From: Mesorhizobium sp.
GTDB lineage: Bacteria; Pseudomonadota; Alphaproteobacteria; Rhizobiales; Rhizobiaceae
NCBI GenBank assembly: GCA_004020365.1
Contig: SAQR01000004.1
Coordinates: forward strand, 113,827-177,826
Direction of reading: 5' to 3'
DNA: 64,000 bases
The notes under the pieces were generated by a model that saw nothing but the letters and a program-made list of their open reading frames with translations, had not been told where the DNA came from and searched no databases. Both the position numbers and the translations under genes were made by a program. Below, in pieces: positions 46,867 through 56,483 of this stretch; positions within the stretch are counted from its first letter, which is position 1, and each line of letters begins with the position of its first letter.

Positions 46867-48134
46867 CACGCGATCCCTTTCGACTTGTTGGCGGGCGACT
46901 TGGGTGCGGCAGGTTTCCTGGATGCGGCAGCTTTCTTTGGCGCGGCCGGTTTTTCTGCAGCGGCGGGCTTCGCAGGCTCGGCCGAGGCGATCACCGGCGG
47001 CTTGCCGGCGAAGGCCGGATGCACGACCAAGCCACCATCGGTCAGCATCGTCGCCTTGACCAATTCGTCATCGCGGTTGATGGCAAGCGTCTTCGCGGTC
47101 TTGTCGACCAGCGTCTCGAGGAACGCAAAGAGGTTCCTGGCATAGAGCAGCGAGGCGGAGGCAGCGACGCGGCCCGGCACATTGAGATGGCCGACGATTT
47201 TCACCCCGTTGGACGTGGTCACCACCTGCCCCGGCACAGCGCCCTCGACATTGCCGCCGCGCTCGACCGCGAGGTCGACGATCACCGAGCCCGGCTTCAT
47301 CGAGGCGACCACCGCGGCCGAGACCAGCTTCGGCGCCGGACGGCCGGGAATCAACGCAGTGGTGATGACAATGTCCTGCTTGGCGATGTGCTCGGCAGTC
47401 AGCGCGGCTTGCTTGGCCTGGTATTCCCTGGACATTTCCTTGGCGTAGCCGCCAGCCGTCTCGGCCGCCTTGAACTCCTCATCCTCGACCGCCAGGAACT
47501 TTGCCCCCAGCGAGGCAACCTGTTCCTTGGCGGCGGGGCGCACGTCGGTGGCGGTGACGACGGCGCCAAGCCGCCTTGCCGTCGCAATGGCCTGCAGGCC
47601 GGCGACGCCGACGCCCATGACGAAAGCTTTCGCCGCCGGCACCGTGCCCGCGGCCGTCATCATCATCGGCAGCGCCCGGTCATATTCGGCAGCCGCGTCG
47701 ATCACCGCCTGATAGCCGGCGAGGTTGGCCTGGCTGGACAGGACGTCCATCGATTGGGCGCGCGTGATGCGCGGCATGAACTCCATCGAGAAGGCGGTGA
47801 CGCCGGCCCTTGCCAGGGCATCGACCGCAGCGTCGTTGCCATAGGGATCCATGATGGCGATAACGGCAGTGCCCGGGCGATAGGCCTTCAGCTCCGTCTC
47901 ATCAGGCCGGCGCACCTTCAGCACCACATCGGCCTTGGCGACATCGCCGGCCTTGCCGATCACAGCGCCAGCCTTGGCGAATTCCTCGTCGGGAATGCGC
48001 GATGCCGTGCCGGCGCCGCTTTCGACGATGACGTCAAACCCCAGCCCCGCCAGCCGCTTCACCGTGTCGGGCGAGGCCGCAACGCGCGGCTCGTTCGCAT
48101 CGAGCTCACGAGGGATGAAAACCGTCTGTCCCAC
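46866..48134 (-). CDS. pntAA: NAD(P) transhydrogenase subunit alpha 1 (NAD-binding part)
   Basis: 422 residues, soluble domain [57 protein letters not shown] (NAD-binding) and [13 protein letters not shown]. The last ~45 residues form a Pro/Ala/Lys-rich tail (repeats of [17 protein letters not shown]) not needed for the domain. GTG 48134 with AAAGGA upstream; the nearby ATG is out of frame. First gene of the operon. Confidence 0.95.
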   Translation of the reverse strand: MGQTVFIPRELDANEPRVAASPDTVKRLAGLGFDVIVESGAGTASRIPDEEFAKAGAVIGKAGDVAKADVVLKVRRPDETELKAYRPGTAVIAIMDPYGNDAAVDALARAGVTAFSMEFMPRITRAQSMDVLSSQANLAGYQAVIDAAAEYDRALPMMMTAAGTVPAAKAFVMGVGVAGLQAIATARRLGAVVTATDVRPAAKEQVASLGAKFLAVEDEEFKAAETAGGYAKEMSREYQAKQAALTAEHIAKQDIVITTALIPGRPAPKLVSAAVVASMKPGSVIVDLAVERGGNVEGAVPGQVVTTSNGVKIVGHLNVPGRVAASASLLYARNLFAFLETLVDKTAKTLAINRDDELVKATMLTDGGLVVHPAFAGKPPVIASAEPAKPAAAEKPAAPKKAAASRKPAAPKSPANKSKGIA

Positions 48135-48218
48135 CGCATGATCCTTTCGGCTGGAACCTGTCTGCGCAGGACGCCGACCGAACTTCCGGCGATGTCGCGG
48201 GCAAGGGTTTTGAAGAAT

Positions 48219-48443
48219 TTACCGGAGAATGAAAGCGCCGAGGGCGAGGATCAGAACGAACAGGACAAACGCCGAGAAGAAGCCGCCTGCAAAGAAACCG
48301 AAAGCCATTGCCAGAAGCACGGCGGCGCAAAACAGCGATCCGTATTTGGCGAGCATGACAAAGCCGGCATAGGTGCGGTCGTGCTCGGCATAGTCCATCT
48401 TCGCGCCTAGTTCGACAGGACCGGTCGGCGAGTGATCAGCCAT
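48219..48443 (-). CDS. aa3-type cytochrome c oxidase subunit IV
   Basis: 74 residues: a short hydrophilic N-terminus with AEHDRTYAGFVMLAKYGS, then one or two TM helices. This matches the bacterial aa3-type oxidase subunit IV family (PF07835). ATG 48443 has AAGGGGA upstream. It stands alone, 85 bp upstream of the transhydrogenase operon, away from other cox genes. Confidence 0.85.
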   Translation of the reverse strand: MADHSPTGPVELGAKMDYAEHDRTYAGFVMLAKYGSLFCAAVLLAMAFGFFAGGFFSAFVLFVLILALGAFILR

Positions 48444-48623
48444 AGGAATTCCCCTTCGAAGACATCTTTCAGGCACATAGCGAAAAGCCGGGCCGAGGGC
48501 AATGGCGCTATTGCCGCATCGCTGGAGATTGGAGCGGCCAGGTGCAGGATGACGTTTCGGAGGCGCTGGCGGCAGCCGCCGCGCGCTTGCTTGCCGGCTA
48601 ACGCGCCGCGCCTGCCGGCATTT

Positions 48624-48773
48624 TCAGCCGGCGAGTTGCGGAAACAGTCCAAGCAGGCCGACAACGATCAGATAGAGCGCGACGATGTAGTTGAGCAGTC
48701 GCGGCATCACCAGGATCAGCACGCCGGCAATCAGCGAGATCAGTGGAGTGAGCGCGATCGTGGAAATGGTCAT
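48624..48773 (-). CDS. DUF3096-type 49-residue membrane protein
   Basis: A short frame from ATG 48773 (AGGAACCGAC upstream) to TGA 48624 encodes MTISTIALTPLISLIAGVLI and then VMPRLLNYIVALYLIVVGLL, ending FPQLAG: two hydrophobic hairpin helices with a Pro-Arg turn, the pattern of DUF3096/DUF3309-like small membrane proteins. Longer overlapping frames in this region have no such pattern. Function unknown. Confidence 0.75.
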   Translation of the reverse strand: MTISTIALTPLISLIAGVLILVMPRLLNYIVALYLIVVGLLGLFPQLAG

Positions 48774-48898
48774 GTCGGTTCCTCTCGATTGAATTTCCGC
48801 CGAAGCGATGCAGATTGACGTCGTGCGCGCACCACCGGCGCGCCTCCCAGAACGCCGAAGCGGCCTGAAAGCTCCAGCCGCGCTCCAGATTCGCCATG

Positions 48899-49690
48899 TC
48901 AGGCGGCTTCGCGATAGTATTTAGCGGTCGGCAGGATGGTCAGCGGCGCGAGTTCACCAGCACTGGGTCTCTCAAACAGCATGCGTTGCTCCATCGGCGT
49001 CGACCGAAAGAAGGGGAAACGATGGAGTACCCGCTCCAAATTGATCTCGTAGTTCGCGTCATAGAGTACCACCGGAACGGTGAATGGAGGATAGTCTCTC
49101 GGTTGCCCCACTTGCACGGCGCCAAAAGTCCGCTGGTAGAAAGCCGTGTGTTCCTTGCGGATCACGCCGAGACAGGCGGTCACGTGGAAGCGGATGCTGG
49201 CAATAAGTGCTAGCCGCAACGTAACGTAAGGCAGGGCACGATGCATCGATATGAAGTCCGGGTCGGCTGCCAGAAGCGTCGGATTGATGAAGGATTCGCC
49301 GCGAAGCAGGCGCGGAAGGAGCAGATCGCCGAATCTGGTCATTGCGGGCGCGTAAGGTTCGCTCGGTGTCAGATGATGAATACGGAGCGTACACACAAGG
49401 GAATTGTCGACGAAGACACCAAAGCGATAACAGTTCGGCGTGTCGTCGAGCGCATCCATCATCATCTGGTTGCTGGATTCAGGCAAAAAGCCGTTCAGCC
49501 GGTAAGCCTTGTAGCGAAGCCGGTAAATCGCCTCCATGTCTTCACCGCTTTCGCAGCGCCTGTATTCCACGCGCTCAAGAAGGGTCGAAACATTGCGCGA
49601 GAAGGAAGACATCCCGCTGAGGTCGGTCGGTCGGTCATCCACATGAACAACCCCTTCGGATAGCGCCACAATACAATTCCCTTCTGCCAT
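48899..49690 (-). CDS. FeeM-like N-acyl amino acid synthase family protein
   Basis: About 263 residues with a GNAT-like acyltransferase pattern close to FeeM/autoinducer synthases: VEYRRCESGEDMEAIYRLRYKAYR (residues ~40-63), CYRFGVFVDNSLVCTLRIHHL, FINPTLLAADP and HRALPYVTLRLALIAS. FeeM-type enzymes join an acyl chain from acyl-ACP to an amino acid such as tyrosine. Start: ATG 49690 is preferred because a perfect palindrome (49696-49716) covers the alternative GTG at 49696; neither has a strong ribosome binding site. The neighbouring gene encodes a GGDEF-EAL protein. Product not predictable from sequence. Confidence 0.8.
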   Translation of the reverse strand: MAEGNCIVALSEGVVHVDDRPTDLSGMSSFSRNVSTLLERVEYRRCESGEDMEAIYRLRYKAYRLNGFLPESSNQMMMDALDDTPNCYRFGVFVDNSLVCTLRIHHLTPSEPYAPAMTRFGDLLLPRLLRGESFINPTLLAADPDFISMHRALPYVTLRLALIASIRFHVTACLGVIRKEHTAFYQRTFGAVQVGQPRDYPPFTVPVVLYDANYEINLERVLHRFPFFRSTPMEQRMLFERPSAGELAPLTILPTAKYYREAA

Positions 49691-49695
49691 CTTCA

Positions 49696-49716
49696 CTGCA
49701 CACCTATCGTGTGCAG
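49696..49716. promoter_or_regulatory. perfect 21-bp palindrome before the FeeM-like gene
   Basis: CTGCACAC, loop CTATC, GTGTGCAG: 8-bp arms, five bases before the ATG. Either a dimeric regulator's operator or a 5' UTR hairpin that would cover the ribosome binding area. Confidence 0.6.
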
Positions 49717-49824
49717 TCGCGGCATAAAAGGTGGAAATCCAATCGACGTTGTTTACCTAATATTAACCTTAATTGCCGCCGCGCGGCAGGTCTGGTCGAG
49801 TTGGTCGAAAATGAAGCGCGGAAA

Positions 49825-52134
49825 TCAGCTTAGCGCACGTTGGCCCGCAGGCTTTGTGTCGGTGGCGAATGGCCAGGCCGTGGTAGCCATCGTTCCGATG
49901 CCGGACGCTGTCAGCGCTGAACCAAACAAAAAGCCCTGGACCATATCCGGTTTGATAGAATGCGTCAGAATCTTGAGCTGCTCGTAAGTCTCAACGCCCT
50001 CGATAGTTACGTTGAGACCGAGAACCCTGATCAGTTCGACCACGCCCTTCAACAGCGCGAGCGAACTCGGGTTCTGGGTGACATCCACCAGGAATGAGCG
50101 GTCAATCTTGACCTTGTCGAGCGGCAGCTTGTGGAGATAGCTCAAGCTCGAATAGCCTGTGCCGAAGTCGTCTAGCGCAATGCGCACGCCAAGCCGTTTC
50201 AACTCCTCGATATACTGACGCGTCAGCGATTTGTCGTCGAGAAGCGCGGTCTCGGTGACTTCGATTTCCAGGCGGCCGGCGGCGAGGCCGGAACCGGCGA
50301 GCGCCTCACGGACTTTCTGGACGATGCCACTGCTGCGGAAATCCTTAGCCGAAAGGTTGACCGAGACGCTGGTCGGGTCGGGCCATTTGACGCATTCGGC
50401 GCATGCCGCCTGCAGGACAAAGGTGCTGATCTCGGAAATGATGCCCATTTCTTCGGCCAGCGGAATGAAGATGCTGGGCGAGATCGGTCCGAGATCGGGG
50501 TGGTCCCAACGGCACAGCGCCTCGCAGCTGGCTATGCGCATCGTGCTCATCGCCACGATCGGCTGGTAGACCACCCGCAACGCCTTGCTTTCCACCGCAG
50601 TGCGCAGGTCCGCCTTCATCAACTGACGGTTGCGGAAAGCGGCATCCATCGATGCCTCGAACAGCCGCCAAGTGTTCTTGCCGAGTTCCTTGGCCTTGTA
50701 GAGCGCCAGGTCCGCCTTGACGATCATGGCGTCGACATCGGTATCCCTGACCCGCGACAGCACCGCGCCACCGCTGGCCTGGATACGCAGTCCATGGCCG
50801 GCGACGTCGACCTCGCCCTGCAGTTCAATGAAAAGCCCGTCGATTTGGCTGGTCAGATGGCTCTCGTCCTCAACGCGGTCGAAGAAGACCATGAATTCGT
50901 CGCCGCCGAAACGGCTGATGGTGACGCCTGGTCCGGCGATCGCCGCCAGCCGCTCCGCGACGGCATAGATCAATCCGTCGCCGACCGGGTGGCCAAGCGT
51001 GTCGTTGACGCTCTTGAAGTCGTCGAGGTCGAGCACGGCGAGCCCGCAGAGACGCTCGAGGTCACCGGATGCCATGGCCTCTCCGATCAGCTCGTGGAAA
51101 TAGGCGCGGTTGGGCAGGCCGGTGAGGCTGTCGTAGCGCGCCATGAAGCGGATCTTGCCTTCTGCCTCGACGCGGGCCGTCACATCCTCAAAGGTGATGA
51201 CGCCCAACTCCTGGCTGCCCTCACGCGCCGAGAACTCATAGTGCTGTCCGTTCGCGAGCGAGACGAGAACCTTGCGGTCGCGGCCCTCGCGCAGGGCGCG
51301 CGTAAGCTGGGCTTCGATGTAGCGGCAGTCCTTCTGCGCCAGCATGCCGCCGGCAACGCCGCGCATCAGCAGGCCGTGGATCGATCGCCCGAGCAACGCG
51401 TCGGGCGACTTGAGTGACATCAGATGCGCGGCTTCGGCATTGGCCACCACCACCAGGCCGTCAGGGCCGAGCATGACAAGCCCGTGCGACATGGTGTTCA
51501 GCGCCCGATTGAAGCGCTGGGCGAGGCGGTTCGCCTTCTTTTCTTCGCTGATTGCCGTAAACAGCACCTTTCGCACAAGATGCGCCATCTTGTTGATGGT
51601 GAACATGAACGGGATGACAAAGAGGCCCAGAATGACGTTGTAGACGTCGCCCTTCAGCATCAGGCCGACGGCAATCGGCGCGACCACGGACACGGACAGG
51701 ATGGCGACCATCCTTCGGGAGCCGAAATTGCGGCCGGCGATGGTGATGGTGCTTGCCAACACCAGCGACACCGCTGCAATCTCGCCAAACAGGTCCGGAA
51801 CCACGTAGAGGCATACGAACGCGAAAAGTCCGACCGCCGACCCATGAATCGTCCCGGCAACAATGTAGTAGCGTTCCCAGGCAAGCGCGGATTCGTAGGT
51901 GACGATGGTGTCGGGACTGACCCTCCGGATCGCAAGATAACGGCCGATGCTAGCGGCAACCATCAGGATGGCGAGCGCGAGATAGATTACCGCAGCCGTT
52001 TTCCAATACACGAGCAGGCCCATAGCGCCTTGCGTGAATGCGCCAACGAGCAAGATGCCTGCGTCGCGAAACAGCGAGCGAACGAAGCCAACGTATACGT
52101 CCTCGGATATGTCGTCGGGTCGATCTATGTTCAT
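49825..52134 (-). CDS. membrane GGDEF-EAL protein (diguanylate cyclase/phosphodiesterase)
   Basis: 769 residues. N-terminal five or six TM helices (about 25-195), a PAS-like domain (ALNTMSHGLVMLGPDGLVVVANAEA, 215-330), a GGDEF domain with intact RFGGDEFMVFF and an EAL domain with CEALCRW, VNLSAKDFR, TETALLDD, DDFGTGYSSLSYL and IEGVE. Both catalytic signatures are intact, so it could make or degrade cyclic di-GMP depending on the signal. ATG 52134. The gap to the FeeM-like gene (~130 bp) holds the palindrome. Confidence 0.95.
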   Translation of the reverse strand: MNIDRPDDISEDVYVGFVRSLFRDAGILLVGAFTQGAMGLLVYWKTAAVIYLALAILMVAASIGRYLAIRRVSPDTIVTYESALAWERYYIVAGTIHGSAVGLFAFVCLYVVPDLFGEIAAVSLVLASTITIAGRNFGSRRMVAILSVSVVAPIAVGLMLKGDVYNVILGLFVIPFMFTINKMAHLVRKVLFTAISEEKKANRLAQRFNRALNTMSHGLVMLGPDGLVVVANAEAAHLMSLKSPDALLGRSIHGLLMRGVAGGMLAQKDCRYIEAQLTRALREGRDRKVLVSLANGQHYEFSAREGSQELGVITFEDVTARVEAEGKIRFMARYDSLTGLPNRAYFHELIGEAMASGDLERLCGLAVLDLDDFKSVNDTLGHPVGDGLIYAVAERLAAIAGPGVTISRFGGDEFMVFFDRVEDESHLTSQIDGLFIELQGEVDVAGHGLRIQASGGAVLSRVRDTDVDAMIVKADLALYKAKELGKNTWRLFEASMDAAFRNRQLMKADLRTAVESKALRVVYQPIVAMSTMRIASCEALCRWDHPDLGPISPSIFIPLAEEMGIISEISTFVLQAACAECVKWPDPTSVSVNLSAKDFRSSGIVQKVREALAGSGLAAGRLEIEVTETALLDDKSLTRQYIEELKRLGVRIALDDFGTGYSSLSYLHKLPLDKVKIDRSFLVDVTQNPSSLALLKGVVELIRVLGLNVTIEGVETYEQLKILTHSIKPDMVQGFLFGSALTASGIGTMATTAWPFATDTKPAGQRALS

Positions 52135-52253
52135 GACCTTGCGGGTGTCGCGCGAACCGCAGTCATGTCACAACCGCCTTAAGAAAGGTTTAGAGGAGCC
52201 ATCTCAGGGTCCTGCGTCAAGACTGTTGAGCTTCTTCAGATAAGGCGCATCGA

Positions 52254-55200
52254 TCACTCGGCGGCCTGGAGTTCCGGCCGAGCCGGTGTCTTCGCCAGAC
52301 GATCAAGCAGTCTCGAACGCTCGCCAGCGGCCTTTTCGGCACTGGCTTGCCTGACGTGACCATAGCCGCGAATGAGCGCCGGCACCGAGGCAAGCGCTGC
52401 CGCGGCCTCGACCTTGCCTGGCGCCAGCGCGCCGGCGACAAGCTCCAGGTCGGCCTCGTACTGCGCAAGAAGCTGCCGTTCCATACGCCTTTCGGAGCTG
52501 TAGCCGAACACATCAAAGGCCGTGCCGCGCAAGCCTTTCATCGCTGCCAGCAGGCGGAATCCCTTCATCATCCAAGGTCCGAAGCTCGACTTCCTCGGCT
52601 TGCCGTCCTTGCCGCGCCTGGCCATGATCGGCGGCGCGAGATGGAATTCGAGTTTGTCGTAGCTCTGGAACTGCTTGCCCAGTTCAGCGGCAAAGGAGTC
52701 ATCGGTGTAGAGCCTTGCCACCTCGTATTCGTCCTTGATCGCCATCAGCTTGAACAGGTTCCTCGCGGCGGCTTCGGTCACATCAGTCGAACCGGGCACC
52801 GCGCTGGCTTCGGCCTTGCGCAGCGCGGCCACTCTGTCGGCATAGCGCTTGGCATAGGCGGCGTTCTGATAGGTGGTGAGGAAGGCGACGCGGCGGGCGA
52901 TGACGTCATCGAGCGTTTCGGCGACAGCGGTGTTCCGTGCAGCCGTGCCCGGCTGGACGACGAGGGCGCGCACGAAATCCGGTTGGTGGGCGGCGCGGCG
53001 GCCCCAGCGGAAGGCTGAGACGTTCATCGCCACAGACTGGCCGTTGAGCTCGATCGCCTTTTCGACTGCCTCGGCCGACAGCGGCAAACCGCCATGCTGA
53101 AAGGCGAAGCCGAGCATGAACATGTTGGCGCCGAGCGAGCTGCCGAACAGCGCGGTGGCGGTGCGGGTGGCGTCGAAAAAATGCGCCTTGTCGTCGCCGG
53201 CGGCAGTGCGGATCGCCTTTTTCAGCCGCTCGACCGGCAGCGAGAAATCCGCCGACCGGGTAAACTCGCCAGGCATGATCTCGGCGGTGTTGGCGAGGAA
53301 GATCGTGTGGCCTTCGCGCACCGCGGCGAGCACCTTTTGGGCGCCCGACACGACGAGGTCGCAACCAAGCACAAGGTCTGCCTTGCCGGCCGAAACGCGG
53401 ATGGCATGGATATCGGCCCGGCTGCGCGAAATGCGGACATGGGTGAACACCGAGCCGCCCTTCTGGGCAAGACCGGCCATGTCGATCATGCCGCAGCCCT
53501 TGTCTTCGAGATGAGCCGCCATGCCAAGCACCGCGCCGATGGTGACGACGCCGGTGCCGCCGACGCCGTCGATGATCGCCGCCCAGCCTTCGTCGCCGAG
53601 CGGGAATTCCGCGGGCGCGGGCACGCCATCGAGCGGATCGGTCGTGCCGGCCATACCCTCGGCCTTCTTGATCTTTGCGCCATGCACGGTGACGAAGGAC
53701 GGACAGAAGCCGTCGATGCAGGAGAAATCCTTGTTGCAGCTCGACTGGTCGATCCTGCGTTTGCGGCCGAATTCGGTCTCGACCGGCTGGATCGACACAC
53801 AATTCGACTGCACCCCGCAATCGCCGCAGCCTTCGCAGACCAGTTCATTGATGAAGACGCGCTTGTCGGGATCGGGGAAAGTGCCGCGCTTGCGGCGGCG
53901 GCGCTTTTCGGCGGCGCACGTCTGGTCGTAGATCAGCACGGATGTACCCCTGACCGCGCGCAATTCGCGCTGCACGAGGTCGAGGTCGTCGCGGTGATGG
54001 ATGGTGGCGCCTGCTGGGAATTCGACCTTGCCGGTATATTTGGCCGGCTCGTCGGTGACGATGGCGATCCGCGCGACGCCCTCGGCCCGCACCTGCCTGG
54101 CAATCATGTCCACGGTCAGGCCACCCTCGTGCGGCTGGCCGCCGGTCATCGCGACGGCGTCGTTGTAGAGAATCTTGTAGGTGATGTTGGCGTCGGTCGA
54201 CAGCGCGAAGCGGATCGCCAGCGCGCCGGAGTGGTTGTAGGTGCCGTCGCCGAGATTCTGGAAGATGTGGTCGCGCTTCGAGAACGGCGCTTGGCCGACC
54301 CATTGCGCGCCCTCACCGCCCATGGCGGTGAAACCAACGGTGTTGCGATCCATCCATAGCGCCATGAAATGGCAGCCGATGCCAGCGGCGGCGAGCGAGC
54401 CGTCGGGCACCTTGGTCGAGGAATTGTGCGGGCAGCCGGAGCAGAAGAAGGGCGTGCGCGAGGCGATGTCTGTTGTCTCGGCGAGCATCGCCTGGAACTG
54501 GCGAAGTTTCGCCACCCGCGCGGCGATCTCGTCCGACGGACCGATGGTTCGCAAGATTCTCTCGCCGAGCGCTATGGCGATGTCGTTGGGATCAAGCGCG
54601 CCCTTGGCCGGGAACAGCCCGTCGCCGCGCTCGTCCCTCTTGCCGACGATGACCGGCTGCATGGCGGTGCCATAAAGGTTTTCGCGCAGTTGCACCTCGA
54701 TCAGCGAGCGTTTCTCCTCGACGACGACGATGGTGTCGAGGCCGCGAGCGAAGTCGGCGATGTGCCGCAGATCGAGCGGCCACGGGCAGCCGACCTTGAA
54801 CAGCCTGATCCCGATGCGGTTGGCGGCGGCCTCGTCGACACCGATGTCTTCCAGCGCCTGGCGGACGTCGAGATAGCTCTTGCCGATGGTGACGATGCCA
54901 AGCTTCGGGCCACTGCCGCCGGAATAGACAATCCGGTTCAGCCCGTTGGCGTGGATAAACGCCGAAGCGGCGGCGCGTTTGTATTCATGCAGTCGCTCTT
55001 CCTGGCCGAGCATGTCGATCTCGTTGCGGATGTTGAGGCCGCCGGGCGGCATCTCGAAGTCCGGGTTGACGATATCAAGCCGTTCGAGCGCGGCATCGAC
55101 CGAAGCCGTCGATTCGATGTTGTCCTTGACGCATTTGATCGCAGCCCAGGTGCCGGCAAAGCGCGACATGGCAAAGCCGTAGAGCCCATAGTCGATGATC

Positions 55201-55733
55201 TCCTGGACCCCGGCCGGATTGAGGATCGGCACCATGGTGTCGACAAACAGGAACTCGGTCGCGTGCGCGTTGGTTGAGGATTCGGCCATGTGGTCGTCGC
55301 CCATCAGGGCGAGCACGCCGCCATGTCTTGACGAGCCGGCGAGATTGGCATGGCGGAAGACGTCGCCGGAGCGGTCGACGCCCGGTCCCTTGCCGTACCA
55401 GACCGAAAAGACGCCGTCATGCGTGCCCTCACCCAGCAATTCGGCCTGCTGCGATCCCCAGCAGGCGGTGGCTGCGAGTTCCTCGTTGAGGCCGGGCTGG
55501 AAGACGATGTCCGACTGGGCGAGTTGCTTCCTGGCCTTCCAAAGCTGCATGTCGAGGCCGCCGAGCGGCGAGCCGCGATAGCCGGAGACGAAGCCAGCGG
55601 TGTTCAGGCCAGCCCGGCGGTCGCGCTCGCGCTGCATCAAAAGCATGCGGATGACCGCCTGCGCGCCGGAAAGGAAGATGCGCTCCTTTCCCAGGTCGAA
55701 CTTGTCGTCGAGCGCGACATCATGCAGCGTCAT
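52254..55733 (-). CDS. indolepyruvate ferredoxin oxidoreductase family protein (fused)
   Basis: 1159 residues: fused alpha/beta/gamma 2-oxoacid:acceptor oxidoreductase. N-terminal domain GFVSGYRGSPLGGLDMQLW, ThDP-binding region (FCSGCPHNSSTKVP, GIGCHFMALW, GEGAQWVGQAPF), a ferredoxin-like Cys cluster (CEGCGDCGVQSNC and the following C-x-C segments, about 620-690), a gamma domain GVGGTGVVTIGAVLGMAAHL and a C-terminal unknown extension. It oxidatively decarboxylates aryl or branched 2-oxoacids to acyl-CoA. ATG 55733 is chosen over 55856 because the extra residues do not fit the family. No separate iorB is needed. Confidence 0.93.
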   Translation of the reverse strand: MTLHDVALDDKFDLGKERIFLSGAQAVIRMLLMQRERDRRAGLNTAGFVSGYRGSPLGGLDMQLWKARKQLAQSDIVFQPGLNEELAATACWGSQQAELLGEGTHDGVFSVWYGKGPGVDRSGDVFRHANLAGSSRHGGVLALMGDDHMAESSTNAHATEFLFVDTMVPILNPAGVQEIIDYGLYGFAMSRFAGTWAAIKCVKDNIESTASVDAALERLDIVNPDFEMPPGGLNIRNEIDMLGQEERLHEYKRAAASAFIHANGLNRIVYSGGSGPKLGIVTIGKSYLDVRQALEDIGVDEAAANRIGIRLFKVGCPWPLDLRHIADFARGLDTIVVVEEKRSLIEVQLRENLYGTAMQPVIVGKRDERGDGLFPAKGALDPNDIAIALGERILRTIGPSDEIAARVAKLRQFQAMLAETTDIASRTPFFCSGCPHNSSTKVPDGSLAAAGIGCHFMALWMDRNTVGFTAMGGEGAQWVGQAPFSKRDHIFQNLGDGTYNHSGALAIRFALSTDANITYKILYNDAVAMTGGQPHEGGLTVDMIARQVRAEGVARIAIVTDEPAKYTGKVEFPAGATIHHRDDLDLVQRELRAVRGTSVLIYDQTCAAEKRRRRKRGTFPDPDKRVFINELVCEGCGDCGVQSNCVSIQPVETEFGRKRRIDQSSCNKDFSCIDGFCPSFVTVHGAKIKKAEGMAGTTDPLDGVPAPAEFPLGDEGWAAIIDGVGGTGVVTIGAVLGMAAHLEDKGCGMIDMAGLAQKGGSVFTHVRISRSRADIHAIRVSAGKADLVLGCDLVVSGAQKVLAAVREGHTIFLANTAEIMPGEFTRSADFSLPVERLKKAIRTAAGDDKAHFFDATRTATALFGSSLGANMFMLGFAFQHGGLPLSAEAVEKAIELNGQSVAMNVSAFRWGRRAAHQPDFVRALVVQPGTAARNTAVAETLDDVIARRVAFLTTYQNAAYAKRYADRVAALRKAEASAVPGSTDVTEAAARNLFKLMAIKDEYEVARLYTDDSFAAELGKQFQSYDKLEFHLAPPIMARRGKDGKPRKSSFGPWMMKGFRLLAAMKGLRGTAFDVFGYSSERRMERQLLAQYEADLELVAGALAPGKVEAAAALASVPALIRGYGHVRQASAEKAAGERSRLLDRLAKTPARPELQAAE

Positions 55734-55952
55734 CAGGCATTTCCTCTGCGGAGGCCGCAGTTCGAGCACAGCCAACGTCGGAGTTGGAGGCTGCAGTGTT
55801 TCTCCCCTTGCTGGGCAGGTCAAACAAAATCGAAGATGCCAGGCGAGGCGCAACAAACGATCCGTGCGCGGCCGTGTGACGCCACGAAAAGCCTGTCGGG
55901 GATGATGGCGAGCACGAAAATTCCGGCGGAGGTCAGTGCCGCTGGTGACGCA

Positions 55953-56483
55953 TCATGCAGCCTTTGGGCAACTGGGCTTGGGTTCGCCAGGCAGCTTGCC
56001 GTCGACATGGCCGGCCAGGTCCTTGTTGAGCTCGTAGACTGGCCCGACCACGAGAGGCCGGTCGGGCAGGACCGACTGGTCGAGCGAGGACGTCAGTGTC
56101 GTCTCGAAACTCTGCAGCAACTTGCCGCTGGAATCCTCGATGCGGATCGACACCGCATAGGGCTTGTCCTTGACAACGCAGGTGAGCGGCGGACTGGTCA
56201 GCGTCACATGCGGCAGCTTCGGCCATATTTTCTGGGTGACGATGATCGGATCACCACCGGCCGGGTTCTGGAAGGAGACCACGGCGACCTGTCCCTCACC
56301 CACCGGCCGCAGCGGATTGAGGGTGATGACATAGGTGGCGATGCCCAGCCGGTAGTTGAACTCGAACAGCTTCCCGGAAATGGCGAACAGCTGGTCCTTG
56401 CCGGAGTCACGGCAGGCGCCGAGCGCGGCCGCCGCGAACAACGCCGCGACGACAATCATCGCGCGCGGGAACCTTTTAGACAT
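55953..56483 (-). CDS. putative lipoprotein
   Basis: 176 residues with a type II signal peptide: MSKRFPRAMIVVAALFAAAA then LGAC lipobox (Cys ~24). The mature part is beta-rich with Cys in LTCVVKDK and PSCPKAA, a possible disulfide. No family recognised. Its ATG lies inside the end of the upstream CGNR regulator gene (8-bp overlap), so the two are cotranscribed. The 219-bp gap after it (55734-55952) shows no further gene. Confidence 0.75.
   Translation of the reverse strand: MSKRFPRAMIVVAALFAAAALGACRDSGKDQLFAISGKLFEFNYRLGIATYVITLNPLRPVGEGQVAVVSFQNPAGGDPIIVTQKIWPKLPHVTLTSPPLTCVVKDKPYAVSIRIEDSSGKLLQSFETTLTSSLDQSVLPDRPLVVGPVYELNKDLAGHVDGKLPGEPKPSCPKAA

Noticed and set aside
45040-47145. 701-residue open frame antisense to pntB/pntAB
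   Set aside because: His/Asp/Arg-rich shadow of membrane protein genes whose identity is clear; no ribosome binding site or family pattern.
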